Shown piece after piece: positions 54,001 through 64,000 of a DNA stretch of 64,000 bases. The DNA is from Membranipora membranacea. Its lineage: Eukaryota; Bryozoa; Gymnolaemata; Cheilostomatida; Membraniporidae. The notes under the pieces are model-generated. The model had not been told where the DNA came from and ran no database searches. It saw only the letters and a program-made list of their open reading frames with translations. The position numbers were made by a program, and so were the translations under genes. Numbering within the stretch: the first letter of the stretch is position 1; each line of letters begins with the position of its first letter. Where the stretch lies: the NCBI GenBank assembly GCA_914767715.1, contig OU612065.1, positions 17,236,001-17,300,000 of the forward strand. The letters run 5' to 3'.

Positions 54001-57000
54001 TACGGTGCAGCGGTCTCGGGCTAACTGAATTCCCTGCCAATATACCAACTGATACAACCGAGCTGTAAGTTAGCCAAATATTTCCATGGGTTTGGTTTGC
54101 TCTGCCTGCAGTTTGGCTTCAAGTTTTGGTTTTACATTATGTGTTGCTGGGAGATCTTACAAAATAATTGTGTGTGTTGAGTTTATGTGTTTGTGAGATT
54201 TACTTCTAGACAGTTCTGTGTGTAGCACAAACCTTATGATTTACATAAATTGACAAAACTGTACACTAATGTGGAATGATGGATTATGGGATTGCACAGA
54301 TTGCTCCCTCCACTGGCAGAGTGTAGTGGTGTTGACCTTAAAAAATCAAAAAAGTTTCAAAAGCAATATTTTGTCTGATTGTGTGCACTTTAATAACTTT
54401 CAACACTTCTATCCCAGCTCTTTCTATCAGCTAACATCGATAACAAATTAATGTTCATTAGATATATTGAGGCACATAAATTTTAGCACATAATGTAACT
54501 GCGACCTAAGAGAGAGTTGTGATCCTGTCATTAAACCAAGTTTTTGCAATCAAATGTTGCAAGAATAGCCATAAATAAATGAAAATTAATTTGTCGAGAC
54601 AATTTGGCTTCCATGAATTGATTTTCTTGACATGGATTGATACATGCTTTAGAGAGTTCTATATTCGGCACTTGCATAGCTTGGAAAACCATCATCTTGC
54701 TAGTCTACTAGTTCTACAGCTAAGATATTATTTGTTGCTCTTTTCTGATGCTCTATATGTTGTTATTTTAGTTACATGGATGTAAATGCTATAAGCCAGA
54801 TTCCATCAGAAATAAATAGACTTACTCATTTAGTAAGCATGTAAGTACTATAACAGTACTTTGCTATACCCCAAATGTACCTCAATTATACCCTGGTTGT
54901 TGATTGGCAAGCATTATTCATTTAAAAAAAAAGTTGTAAACAAAGTCTTTCTCTCTCAATGGCAATCGAATAAATGGCTTGCAACGGCAGAAGGCTATAT
55001 TATACAAAACATATCTGTTGCTCAGAATATTGACATCTTGCTAACCCACTCTACGCACCCCTGATTTTAAATTCCAAATCCATGCGTAACTCTCCCTTCT
55101 CCCTGCTTTCCATTTGTTTGCTTGAGTTCTGAACCTTCTTGAATAACAAAGATCTCAATTTTTTATGGCTCTTATTATCCTTGCATTGCTAGTATGACCC
55201 AGTCTTACTGTCTTCAAAATCAAAGAACCTGCTAAACTGCTAATTGGTAATATAACGCCTTGTTATAAATGTTTGCCTAATTTCTAATCATAATTAATAC
55301 ACACTTTTATCTGGCTCGATCAACCGAAGTCATAAATAACTCGCAATATAACTCGCTATTCATCAAGGGTGCACTGGACGCTCGTAATCATGATATAACT
55401 ACAGGTTAACCCTTATAAACTCAGCTCTGCTGTTTGGTGATGGTAAACGATATAACATCATTGCAGTACCAGAGCATAAACTATTTTCCTTTTTTATTTC
55501 AGTGATCTGAGTAACAACAGAATACAGAATATCGCTCCCAATCAGTTCTCTAATCTAACTAAACTGACAACACTGTGAGTATGATGATAATATTTAGGAG
55601 TTATCTTTTTATTTTGTCTGAGAAGACAACTTGAAGACATTCAGTTTGCCTATTGCAGCAAGATGCACTATTCACATAGCACTTTCGATTCATTTATGCT
55701 TTTGTTTTATTCAGGATACTGAGCTACAATGATATCAAATGTATGCAGCTGGATTCGCTGGCTGGGCTCAGTCAACTCAAGCTGCTCAATCTCTATAGTA
55801 ACGACCTGTCCACTATTCCTTTTAACTCCTTCAAAGACCTCACCTCATTGGTTAATATGTAAGTTATGTATTGTATTGACACACTGGGGTGTAACCCTTG
55901 CTTCAACTTAAACCCTAAAGTTTGAAGTTTCAAAATTGAAAACTTTTGTAATCAGAAACACTCTCGTTCTACACTATAAAATAACGTTCAAATAAACTTT
56001 CAAGTAGTTCAGGTAATGGAATTACATTTATTATCTGTTTGCAGTGTTCTTGGAGAGAACCCACTGTGGTGTGACTGTAATCTTAAATGGCTGGCTGACT
56101 GGATCAAACAAGACTTCAGAGAGAACGGTGTTGCAAAATGTGCCGGTCCCAATCTACTCCAGCGTAAGCTTCTGCTTACAACTCCAGCACTTATGTTTCA
56201 ATGCGCCGAGGGCTACAACGCATCTCATATTCTTCAGAAATGTGATGCCTGCCGTAGAAGCCCATGCGGAGGTAATGGTTATTGCACATCATCAGGTTTT
56301 GATTCTTTCACTTGTCAATGTAAGCCTGGATACTACGGTGACCGTTGTCAGAGCGAGATCGACGCCTGTTTTGGAGACCCTTGTGAGAATGGTGGGGTGT
56401 GCTCAGCCATGAGCGGACGATTCGAGTGTCAATGCAAACCAGGTTTTAGTGGATTCCTCTGCGAGGTCAATGACAATGATTGTACTGGACATAAGTGTCA
56501 GAATGGAGCTACATGTGTTGATTTGGTACAAAGCTATGAGTGCCAGTGTCCTTATGGATTCAAAGGGAAGATGTGTGAAGACAGTTTGAATTTGTGCACT
56601 GAGATGAAACCGTGTAAAAATGGTGCCCAGTGTCGATCACTGTCACAGGACTATATTTGTGACTGCCCTCTTGGATTTACTGACAAGAACTGTTCTACCA
56701 ACATAGATGACTGCGTGAATAACATTTGTCAAAACGGAGCCCACTGCATCGATGGTATCGGGTCATACTCATGCGAGTGTTCTATTGGATATAGTGGTAA
56801 ATACTGCGCTACTAAAACTCAAGCACTACCTGACTATGTTCAATCAAGCGTTTGCCAGAGCAGTGATTGTCAGAATGATGGGGTTTGTTACCAGCCCAGA
56901 GGCTCAGAGGAATATGTCTGTCGTTGTCAATCTGGATACGAGGGCAAGAAGTGTGAGAAACTGCAGTCAGTTAGTTTTGTCAGAGACTCGTATGTCCAGG

Positions 57001-57872
57001 CGCCAGGTGCAAACTTTTCGCAGACCTATAACATCACCCTACGATTCTCAACCAGCTCAGATAAAGGTATTTTGTTCCACCAAGGTGACGACTCTCACAT
57101 AGCAGCGGAGCTGTACCAAGGTAGGGTACGTATCAGCTTCAGCCCAGAAGTGTCCATGTACCACAGTCTTCTGCTCTACAGCTATACATCTGTCAATGAC
57201 AGCCGCCCTCACACTTTGACCGTACTCATCAGCGGTAAGAATGTTTCGATGATCCTTGATAACTCGATGGCAAGGTTCATTTACTCCAAGGGCGACAAGA
57301 AATACATAGAGAGCAGGTCTAACTTTTATTTTGGTGGTATGCCGGAAGAAGCAAGAACAAAAGCAAAGAGTCAGTTCCACGTTGTGAGAACTAGCAGCTT
57401 TAGAGGCTGTTTCCACGCGGCTTACATCAACAACAAAGTATTTGACTTTGATAATGTTAATTTGGTCACAAACCAGCTTCTTCCTGGTTGCGGAGATGAT
57501 GATGAGAAATCGTCCTCCCTTGTGCTCACTGACCCTTGCACAGACAACTTATGTGCCAATGGACAATGTGTTCCTAACTTCATCACAATGGATTATTCTT
57601 GTGAATGCAGTTCCGGTTATGTGGGGACAACTTGCGACCAAAGATCTGTCAGTTGTACCGCGGAATCATACAAAGACTATTATGTAGATCTGGATACGGG
57701 ATGTAAATCCAGAGGCCGAGTAAAACTTAGGCGTTGTGTCGGCGACTCCTTGTGTGTGGCAAGAAAAACTCGCCAAAAGACAATAAAAATCAAATGCGAC
57801 GATAACAGAACATACACAAAAGAAATCGAAATACCTAGAAAATGTTCGCGTTCAAGGAGGCGACGCATTTAA
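33094..57872 (+). CDS. slit: Slit guidance ligand, 24 coding exons
   Basis: Secreted Robo ligand. Exons: 33094-33263, 33983-34054, 35121-35192, 37355-37426, 39273-39344, 39826-40033, 40285-40384, 42113-42266, 43028-43099, 44584-44655, 45757-45828, 47025-47096, 47889-47960, 48496-48731, 48986-49202, 49416-49487, 49695-49766, 51109-51180, 52235-52404, 53878-54064, 54772-54840, 55503-55574, 55715-55858, 56045-57872; 1472 residues. Signal peptide about 1-22 (hydrophobic ILW-rich stretch). Four LRR blocks, each with Cys-rich caps, of 6, 5, 5 and 4 repeats; the second is the Robo-binding block in known Slits. Then come six EGF modules (930-1169), laminin G (1170-1346), one EGF (1361-1395) and a short C-terminal Cys domain (1398-1472). 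The 6+LamG+1 EGF layout is that of Drosophila Slit. The linker after EGF5 (TQALPDYVQSS) is where Slit2 is cleaved. An in-frame GTG at 33052 is not needed; ATG 33094 begins the signal peptide. Confidence 0.96.
35193..39272 (+). other. Slit introns 3 and 4 (around exon 37355-37426)
   Basis: Two introns of about 2.2 and 1.8 kb flanking a single LRR exon. No genes or named repeats were seen apart from a short (CCCTGG)n run near 38005-38023. Confidence 0.6.
40385..42112 (+). other. Slit intron 7, between LRR blocks 1 and 2
   Basis: 1.7 kb phase-1 intron. Its one clear structure is the imperfect hairpin at 41553-41598. The 103-codon plus-strand frame at 41289-41600 overlaps that hairpin and looks like chance. 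Confidence 0.65.
41553..41598. repeat. 18 bp hairpin in Slit intron 7
   Basis: ATCGAGGCATTCTATCAG, a 10 nt loop, then CTGATGGAACGCCTCGAT. As RNA this gives 16 Watson-Crick pairs, one G-U pair and one mismatch, extended one further pair outward. Confidence 0.75.
42267..48495 (+). other. Slit introns 8-13 (LRR block 2)
   Basis: Six introns of roughly 0.5 to 1.5 kb separating the single-repeat exons of LRR block 2. Apart from the minisatellite at 44921-44976 I recognise no repeats. Small ORFs on both strands, including a 70-codon minus frame at 47422-47634, match nothing I know. Confidence 0.55.
44921..44976. repeat. 14 bp x 4 minisatellite
   Basis: Four perfect head-to-tail copies of AATAATCCCCTAAC in Slit intron 10. 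Confidence 0.95.
49767..53877 (+). other. Slit introns 17-19 (LRR block 3 to block 4)
   Basis: Introns of about 1.3, 1.05 and 1.5 kb around exons 51109-51180 and 52235-52404. They contain GT-rich tracts near 50828-50862 and the palindrome at 51749-51772, and no other recognised element. Confidence 0.55.
51749..51772. repeat. Short palindrome, copy 2
   Basis: CAGAGACTATA, two bases, TATAGTCTCTG. It shares GACTATAGAT with the palindrome at 26551-26575 and has similar CAG/CTG and TATA flanks. Confidence 0.7.
56045..57872 (+). other. Slit terminal coding exon (last LRR cap to C-terminus)
   Basis: 1828 nt without an intron, from IVLGENPLWCDCNLKW to the TAA stop. It contains the fourth LRR cap, seven EGF modules, laminin G and the C-terminal domain. 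Every other exon in this gene is 69-236 nt. Confidence 0.95.
57645..57872 (+). other. Short, cysteine-poor Slit C-terminal domain
   Basis: Follows EGF7. It holds only six cysteines. The paired Cys (CC) near the middle and the terminal CGCxxC of vertebrate Slit knots are missing. The protein instead ends in CSRSRRRRI, a basic tail. Confidence 0.8.
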
Positions 57873-58933
57873 GCTATTAAGATAATTATCAGCAGTTCAG
57901 TATTTTTTCTTTGTATTTTTTGCATTTCGAATATTATTCTAATCATCGGTAGTCTGCAAAAAGTGTTAATACCTCAATTTTGCTTAAAGATATGTATCTA
58001 TTTATGACCACAAGGCACTGTTCAAACATATATTGGTATGGTAATGCAACGTATTACTTCAGGCTGAAATGTATAGTTTCAAGAACGCCCCTAGTAATTA
58101 TCTTGATAGCAATTCTAGTATATTGTACAGTTATTTATTTTCTCTTGTAATGATGGAAACATACATAAGTGTTTTTATTGAGATGCTTCCAGTTAGAAGT
58201 ACCAGTTTTATATATTCGGTTCACATTGATAGAATATAAATCTCAGGCTTTATCTTATTCTGTTCCATTATGGTAAGAAAGTTTTTTTTATATAAATGAT
58301 TTACCAGCTAAAATCTACATTTTCACATTGTACATCTAACCAAAAGTTTTCGAAATTATGCCTGATATTATGCAGCTGGTAAAATTTCCCAATATTGCAT
58401 TTATTATTGTGATGGCATAGTTCGCTAAAGTTTTATTCTATTTGATTGATTTTTTCTTTTCATGCCGCATCTGTACAATGTTTTTCTCTATGGCTACCTT
58501 TTATTTTTATATCAAGATACCATTGGCACGGTGACCCAACTATGAGACTCCAACATTATCTTATAGACATGGGAGAAACTATTAATTCTCAATCTCTATG
58601 AAACGTTACTGGTCATCAGTTCACTAATCAAATAAAACAATAAGTGTCAACTCCAAAAGTTAACAACATTATTTGTTTGAAATTGGAATGACAACCAAAA
58701 CTTGTTCATGGAATACTAAATGGCACAAAACCTGACAAAAATGTAGAGGTACTAGTTTAGGCATGAAAAAATATTCATTGTTGGTTCAAAAATTTTGCTG
58801 TTATCAGCAATAAAATGTTAAACTTCATAACTTCAAATTCAAAACATTTTGGTTAAAGTCCGCGTCTAAATAGTGATAGTCTTTTTGTTGGATTTCATAC
58901 CTGTCCTATATTCATTGTAAACTGCAAACTTAA
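57873..58933 (+). other. Slit 3' UTR and flank
   Basis: AT-rich, without ORFs of note. AATAAA at 58632-58637 and 58809-58814 are candidate polyadenylation signals, both before the MITE at 58934. Confidence 0.6.
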
Positions 58934-59309
58934 AGGGCAACCAAGGTTTCGCAGCAATGCATTAATGGGTAGGAAATAATGTGCTGGGCAGCATCAGCTT
59001 TGCGCATTACGCGATGCAAAACTCAAAGTAGTTGCTGACTCTAAGCTGGGTAACACTTCAGTTTAGGGGAGGTTCCAAGACTTTGCTGTAATAATTATAG
59101 AGCACAGGCTAAATAATAACAGGAACAGGAAACTGCTATGTGGTATTCTCTTTTAGCTGAGTTTGAGTGCCTGATGGAAGAAATGTTTCACAAGAATTCT
59201 GGCTGAATAATCATCCGAATTATATTTTGTCTTTTTCCCATGCAGAAGGTGCAATCTGCTATTAATCAATGGCCATCAATGAGAAGTTGTTTGAAACCTT
59301 GGTTGCCCT
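58934..59309. mobile_element. piggyBac-type MITE with perfect inverted ends
   Basis: 376 bp bounded by AGGGCAACCAAGGTTTC and its exact reverse complement GAAACCTTGGTTGCCCT (17 bp, no mismatch). Direct TTAA lies at both edges (58930-58933 and 59310-59313). TTAA duplication is the signature of piggyBac elements. The inside is non-coding, so it would depend on a transposase in trans. The perfect ends suggest recent insertion downstream of Slit. Confidence 0.85.
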
Positions 59310-59313
59310 TTAA

Positions 59314-60624
59314 GAATCATCACACCCTGACTAAGAACAGTGCAGCTAAGCAATAGTGTGGAGAAACTGTGGTGCTGACTTGGTCAATTTCAATGTCAAT
59401 TAGCAATGAATGTTGAGTAATTTTCTAGAAACTGGGTTCTTATCATACATCATGCCCAAAATATGCATGCTGTAATTATTGCCGAACACAAAAACGTGCC
59501 AAATCTTTTTTCCCATTTTTTATGTTTTATCTGAACAAGTGATAATTTTGCCTAGTAGAATTTTTTTATTCTTTACACTGTTAACATTCGTTTTTATCAT
59601 ACAATGATACTGAATGTAAAATAAACTGAAACTGAAACTGCCTCAGGTCGCTCTTGTTTTGCAGACGGGTCTGAGTACATCCGTATTGTAGAACAAGGTT
59701 GTTCCCTCTGACGGTTGCGGAGACAAAAGTGCAAAAGTCAGCTATCTGGCGTATCACCTTGATACACAGCTGTTTAAATATTCTCCAGCATCCACTGAGG
59801 GAACTAATTTCTTCTCTCTGGATTAGAATAGAAGTCTGGTACAACGTCATATCCACAGATGATGCATATGTCACAGAAATAACCGGTTGTGTATATCTTC
59901 CTGAAATCTTATGGATTGGTATATATATTTTTTTTAAATTAAATGTAGTAAACATAGACTTAATAATTATTAAACCAATGGTCGTAAATCAAGAGACCAT
60001 GGTCTCTTGTAAATCTTAATTCTGTGCTAAACCAAAAGATTTGTCTTGTCATGTAAATAAAGAAAGCAACTCCTATCAGAGCTAATATATCAATAGAGCT
60101 TCGAAACTGGGGCGTGGTCTGGGCGTGTACTATATTATGACCTGAAAAAATAGCACTGTACACTAACTAATGGCAAAATATGACTCGCTTAGCAAATCTT
60201 GTGTATGTTATCTATAACTAACTATAAAGACAATCTGGTTCTAACTACAACAATGTGAGCAAGGAGTTGGATGAGTTGATGTGAGTGCAATGGTGTTTGT
60301 TTCAGATGACAAAGTTATTTAGGCAAGAAGTACATGCTAATACCATAGTAGTAAGAAAGATGAAAAGTGAGGAGTTATTTTTGATTTATTAAGAGGGACT
60401 CTCACGGTGTAATTCCGTCACAACCAGTCTGCTGGAACAGGGAGGTTGGAAGCACAACTTTCTGTAGTACAGTTGAATCAACTCCAGTTGTTTAGGCCTT
60501 GACCACTCAGGCATTCAACCACTGGACTTGCACCAAATACAGATGGCCTGTGGTTGGAAGATAGTCTAGAGCTGCACATGACCAGAAAAGAAGACTATAA
60601 ATTTTATTCCTTATTTCTCTCTAG
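59314..60624. other. Region left of the transposase relic
   Basis: Contains an AAACTGAAACTGAAACTG run near 59621-59640, such as ends some retroposons, and a perfect 20 bp palindrome at 59990-60009 (CAAGAGACCATGGTCTCTTG). A 124-codon minus frame (59581-59955) covers the simple repeat and looks non-coding. No further transposase exon was identified. Confidence 0.5.
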
Positions 60625-61807
60625 GCACTCTGGATCTCTCTGTTGCAAATGAACTCGAGAATGCGGTGAGATATTCGGCTACCATAGAATTAATACAGAT
60701 TTCCAATGATGATTTCAATGTACTGAACATCCGATACAGGTCTGAGGGATGGAACTCAAGAAACAAGTACAAGATGCCGCATAGAATCTCTTACAGATTA
60801 GCGATTCAAGGTAGGAATTATTTCTTACAAATATGACAGACTAGTCAAATATTTCAATGTTTTTATCGACACGCCAGGTTTTTCTTAGGCATGGAAATCC
60901 AACAAGCGCTTTAAAGTTATACAGGGGGTCTTTCAATTAGAAACAGCCAAAATCACAATTTGATCGCTCACTCCCTGAGTGAGTGATACCTGCTAGGCTC
61001 TCACTTTCAGATCGCTCACTCACTTGATGGAACTATATACATTCAGAGTGAACGATTTGAGGGCGATTTTGTCTAATTGAAAGACCAAGCGAGTGATAAT
61101 TTTGGAGCGATGTGATAGTGATAACTTGCTTTAGTAAAGGATCGCTCTCTCTAATTGAAAGACCCCCCTGATTAGAAATCTAAATCATAGCTTTAATACT
61201 TATATCACAGTATTTCTCTGATGTTACAGTTCATCGAAGACTTTCTTGACTGGCTAACTCAATTAGAGGACAAAGTATATGGTGTCGACATCACGGATGC
61301 AGATAGGTCAAAATGTCCGCTTTGCATTCAGACAAGAATCAGCTGGAGAATCACTTGTAAGTACACTTTACAATGTGATGCAAAATCTGTGATATTGATC
61401 AAGATTGTGGAAATCAAGATCTACATAGAATGCCATTTTGCACATACTTCTTCTCACCTAGCCGGCTGTATCCTTAGCACATACTATATTAGGCTAAATT
61501 CAAGTCTAGCTCAACATCTTTACTTTATTATAGACTCCCACCTCAAATAACCAAGATTAAGTGTGAGCTATCATTACGCCATTATAATATTCCTACAGGT
61601 CACTCCTTCTTAGCGCTCACTAAGGAGTTTTTGACTGAGAAAACGCTTTGTCAAGATAGCTTGGAGCAGTACTTTGGTCACCAAAGAGCCAAAACTGGCA
61701 GTAACAATGCTCCAACTATGAGCGAGTTTCTAAATACAGCCAGGATACTGACAGTGACACAAGAGGCTGAATGTACTATATCCAAAGGGAACTACACTAA
61801 ACTTTAA
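60625..61807 (+). pseudogene. P-element/THAP9-like transposase C-terminal fragment
   Basis: Three pieces. 60625-60810 encodes ATIELIQISNDDFNVLNIRY, similar to the FFDxLNxR block of P-type transposases. 61230-61356 encodes FIEDFLDWLTQLEDK to LCIQTRISWRIT. 61599-61807 encodes CHSFLALTKEFLTEKTLC, QDSLEQYFGHQRAKTGSNNA and PTMSEFLNTARILTV, to TAA. The last two match the QTRxxLRIT and SQDPLExxFGxQRxxGGxxDNP core of the family and join in frame through T/GTAAGT and CCTACAG/GT. The first piece ends in phase 1 and does not join the second in frame, so an exon is missing or the copy is broken. AATAAA follows at 61933. The N-terminal THAP and catalytic parts are absent on this strand, so this is judged a relic. 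Confidence 0.75.
60922..61170. mobile_element. MITE with CAGGGGG ends nested in the transposase relic
   Basis: CAGGGGGTCTTTCAATTAGA at the left and the complement of CAGGGGGGTCTTTCAATTAG at the right, about 20 bp with a one-base length difference. The inside has repeated GAGTGAGTGA/TCGCTCACTC motifs. CAGGG ends recall hAT elements, but I could not see an 8 bp target duplication. It sits between two transposase exons. Confidence 0.7.
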
Positions 61808-62080
61808 AAAGACACTATGGTGATCTCTGGGGAGCCAATGGAGAAAGGAAGTTGACAAAAACAATGAGTCATGAGTTTTTGTTAACCATTGTTGGGCTGA
61901 GAATGTAAAGTATTACATAGCAATAGTATTTGAATAAAATTGCAGAAGTAAAATTACATAAAAGAGACTTAGAAAAAATTAGATACATATTTTCCTGAAA
62001 CCACAAGATCAGTTTGATTCTTTTATTGTAAACTCTGTCTAAAAACTGGCAGAAGGATTATTTTTCTTATTGCTGTCTAT
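61808..62080. other. Tail-to-tail spacer of the two relics
   Basis: Has a plus-strand AATAAA at 61933-61938 and a minus-strand AATAAA at 62022-62027, serving the fragments on either side. Confidence 0.6.
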
Positions 62081-62347
62081 TTATTGTTTACATCTATTTA
62101 TAAATGCCACACACCTCACTCTAGAAATCTTTTGCACTACCTTATGAAATAAATCAAAGGCTTCAGAACTTGGTATGTTACAATCTACTGTGAGCCACTG
62201 GTTGTGAGCCTTGTCAGCGTGCAGTATAAAGTCCATGACAAGATCTCTTACGTTGCAATTACTGCTCACATTGGAAAGAGTGGCAGATGAAAGAGAACCA
62301 AGAGAAATGTAGAAAGCTGGCTGATACATATGTAAGTGCGCCACGAT
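62081..62347 (-). CDS. Putative terminal exon of unknown protein downstream of the THAP relic
   Basis: Open from an excellent TTCTTTGCCTCTAG acceptor to TAA (IVAHLHMYQPAFYISLG ... VAFINRCKQ, 88 residues), with AATAAA 54 bases beyond the stop. I recognise no family. It lies directly after the THAP exons on the same strand but in a different frame, so it is joined to them only by a very short intron or a frameshift. It could equally be the end of another gene. Confidence 0.4.
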   Translation of the reverse strand: MVAHLHMYQPAFYISLGSLSSATLSNVSSNCNVRDLVMDFILHADKAHNQWLTVDCNIPSSEAFDLFHKVVQKISRVRCVAFINRCKQ

Positions 62348-62807
62348 CTAGAGGCAAAGAATTTCCCCCTATTAGACTAGCGAGGTTGAGGTTGAGTTGA
62401 GGTACTGCTTGCTTGCTCAGGATAATTCTGTTGTGCAGCCTGCAAAAGAGACATCATATATTGGTTTGAGTAAGATTAAAGCCATTAAAACACAAATTGG
62501 TTTTATCACAATAAGAACTTGTGGTTATGGAGACAAACTAAATTTTAACTTAAAATAAGTTAAGTTAAGTTAAATGTTGCATAGCCGACCTCTGTGCTTC
62601 AATTCATAAGTTAGCCGTTCAAAAGTAATGGGTTGATATTCCTAAGATCGTTTTGGGTTGTTGATGTGAAAAACTTACGGCTTGCAGCGGGTATAGTCTC
62701 CAGCCTCAAAATGTTGAGCGCAATATGCCTTCTACTGAGCATTCCATTCACGTATGTGTGTGTTGACTAGGTCTTGCCTCACGACAGCTTTTAACCAATT
62801 CAATCCC
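62348..62807 (-). pseudogene. THAP zinc-finger domain relic with an in-frame stop
   Basis: Exon 62807-62679 (TTTTAG acceptor, GTAAGT donor) reads GLNWLKAVVRQDLVNTHIRE, then WNAQ, a TAG stop, then KAYCAQHFEAGDYTRCKP. Exon 62439 onward continues in phase with LHNRIILSKQAVPQLNL. The order W..A..R.D, C..HF, AVPxx is that of the C2CH THAP DNA-binding domain. The first zinc Cys pair should lie in an upstream exon (above 62807), which I could not find. One TAG interrupts an otherwise good frame. Confidence 0.55.
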
Positions 62808-64000
62808 CTAAAACATTCAAAAAATAGGTGTGAATAATCAGGGCCATTGTACATATTAACGTTGAGCAATGATTACACAGGCTGACTTGGTGGATTGTAA
62901 ATTTGTAGCGTTTGCTCACTACAACCTATAACCTTCTGTAAGTTTATCAGAATCCTCTCTAGTTGGTTTATTATTATTGTATAACTAGTAGGGTCAGTCA
63001 GTGCATTGCTGTAGTAACCTGAAATACATGGCAAAATATCATTCATTCCTATCTGTACCTATCAAACCCATTCTTATTGAAATACACAGACAAGGGGCAG
63101 GGCACTGTCTGTAGACAGTTACCCCTCTGGTTGAGACAGGGTAAAAGAAAGAAAGCATGGGTCATATATATGTCTTCAATTCAATAACCTAAAACAAAGG
63201 ATACTAAAGCAATGATGAAATTTTGATATCTTGGAGAGCAAGTGCTACTCCTATCTAGGTAGATGCAATGTGATTTACCTGACTCTATCTTTTCTAGGTA
63301 CTACAAACAAGGGCATAGTTGCATAGTTGCTACAAACCATCAAACCATCTCCAAAACACCCGTCTGCTATTTTCTTTCTTCTAGTTTGAGTGCAGTGCAG
63401 CAGAAAATACTTGCTTTTGTGTGATTGGTTCATTAAACTCCAGTCACAGCTATTCTTATTATTACTACAATGGCTGTACAGTGCTATTTTTTTCAGGTGA
63501 CTCCTGATTGGTCAATTCTGAGCTGGCCCATATTCTGCCTGCTGATATATAGATAAAGGGACAGTAGAAGCAACTCCTATTACAACTTTAGTGACCTTGA
63601 CACTCACAGTGATGTGTTTACAAATTTTGGTTGATGTTTACATCAAGCTATGAAATTGCACATCAGTTTGGTTGAACTTTGTACTCACAAGTGTGATATA
63701 AGGAGAGGAAGAAGTTCACTCAACGACACAATCCATTCTCTCTGAGTTAATCTTGCTGTTTCCATTTGTCACAGGTTGGTAGTGCTGGTTTTTTTTAATC
63801 TGCTTCATAAATTGCAAAGCATCCTAACCTAAATAAACCAATCCAATATATAATAATGCATTTTGTTTTATGATTAAATTGTTATCCAATAGAATAGTGG
63901 ACATTGGTTGGCAAAGTAAAGACATGTAAGTCCCAGGGGCCCATGGCCTGATATCATTGCTCTTGCTGCAACTGAAACTCCAACTCACACTCTATGCGGG
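62808..64000. other. Right end of window
   Basis: No convincing exon, repeat or RNA gene was recognised on either strand. Confidence 0.5.

Noticed and set aside
56044-56412. Other-frame ORFs inside the Slit terminal exon
   Set aside because: They are frame shadows of the EGF-coding sequence.
59581-59955. 124-codon minus-strand frame
   Set aside because: Part of it is translation of the AAACTG simple repeat and AT-rich flank; no domain or splice sites support it.

Overview
The window is nuclear DNA of an animal, most likely an AT-rich invertebrate. The evidence is GT-AG introns throughout, small phase-consistent exons, and four metazoan genes: a three-LIM Enigma/ZASP-class gene, TONSL, a single-LIM ALP-class PDZ-LIM gene, and a full Slit. 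I cannot name the species. No prokaryotic, viral or CRISPR features were seen. Exon boundaries below come from splice signals plus reading-frame phase, and all junctions within the four gene models close in frame.

Layout. (1) 1-4878 (+): the 3' part of an Enigma-class gene. It has the second ZASP-motif half, a proline-rich linker and three LIM domains; the PDZ end lies off the left edge. (2) 6957-18361 (-): TONSL, 23 exons, tail-to-tail with the first gene. It has N-terminal TPRs, an acidic stretch, ankyrin repeats, a long disordered region and the ubiquitin-like fold. The C-terminal leucine-rich repeats of vertebrate TONSL were not found. A TAA-flanked MITE abuts its stop codon. (3) 19602-31448 (+): an ALP-class gene (PDZ, ZASP motif, one LIM). 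It starts about 1.2 kb from TONSL, head-to-head, and has two alternative last exons that each finish the LIM domain. (4) 33094-57872 (+): Slit, 24 coding exons, 1472 residues. The LRR half is cut into single-repeat exons, 13 of them exactly 72 nt. Everything after the fourth LRR block (6 EGF, laminin G, EGF, C-terminal domain) is one uninterrupted 1.8 kb exon.

(5) 57.9-64 kb is transposon-rich. It holds a TTAA-flanked MITE with perfect 17 bp inverted repeats. It also holds exons of a P-element/THAP9-like transposase C-terminus on the + strand, with a second MITE lodged between them. On the - strand is a THAP-domain relic with an in-frame stop.

Functionally the two PDZ-LIM proteins belong to the actin/Z-disc scaffold family, TONSL to replication-coupled homologous recombination, and Slit to extracellular Robo guidance signalling. 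They do not form one pathway. The notable points are structural: linked PDZ-LIM paralogues flanking TONSL, alternative LIM-completing exons, a TONSL apparently without LRRs, an intron-free 3' half of Slit with a cysteine-poor C-terminal knot, and the nested transposon relics.
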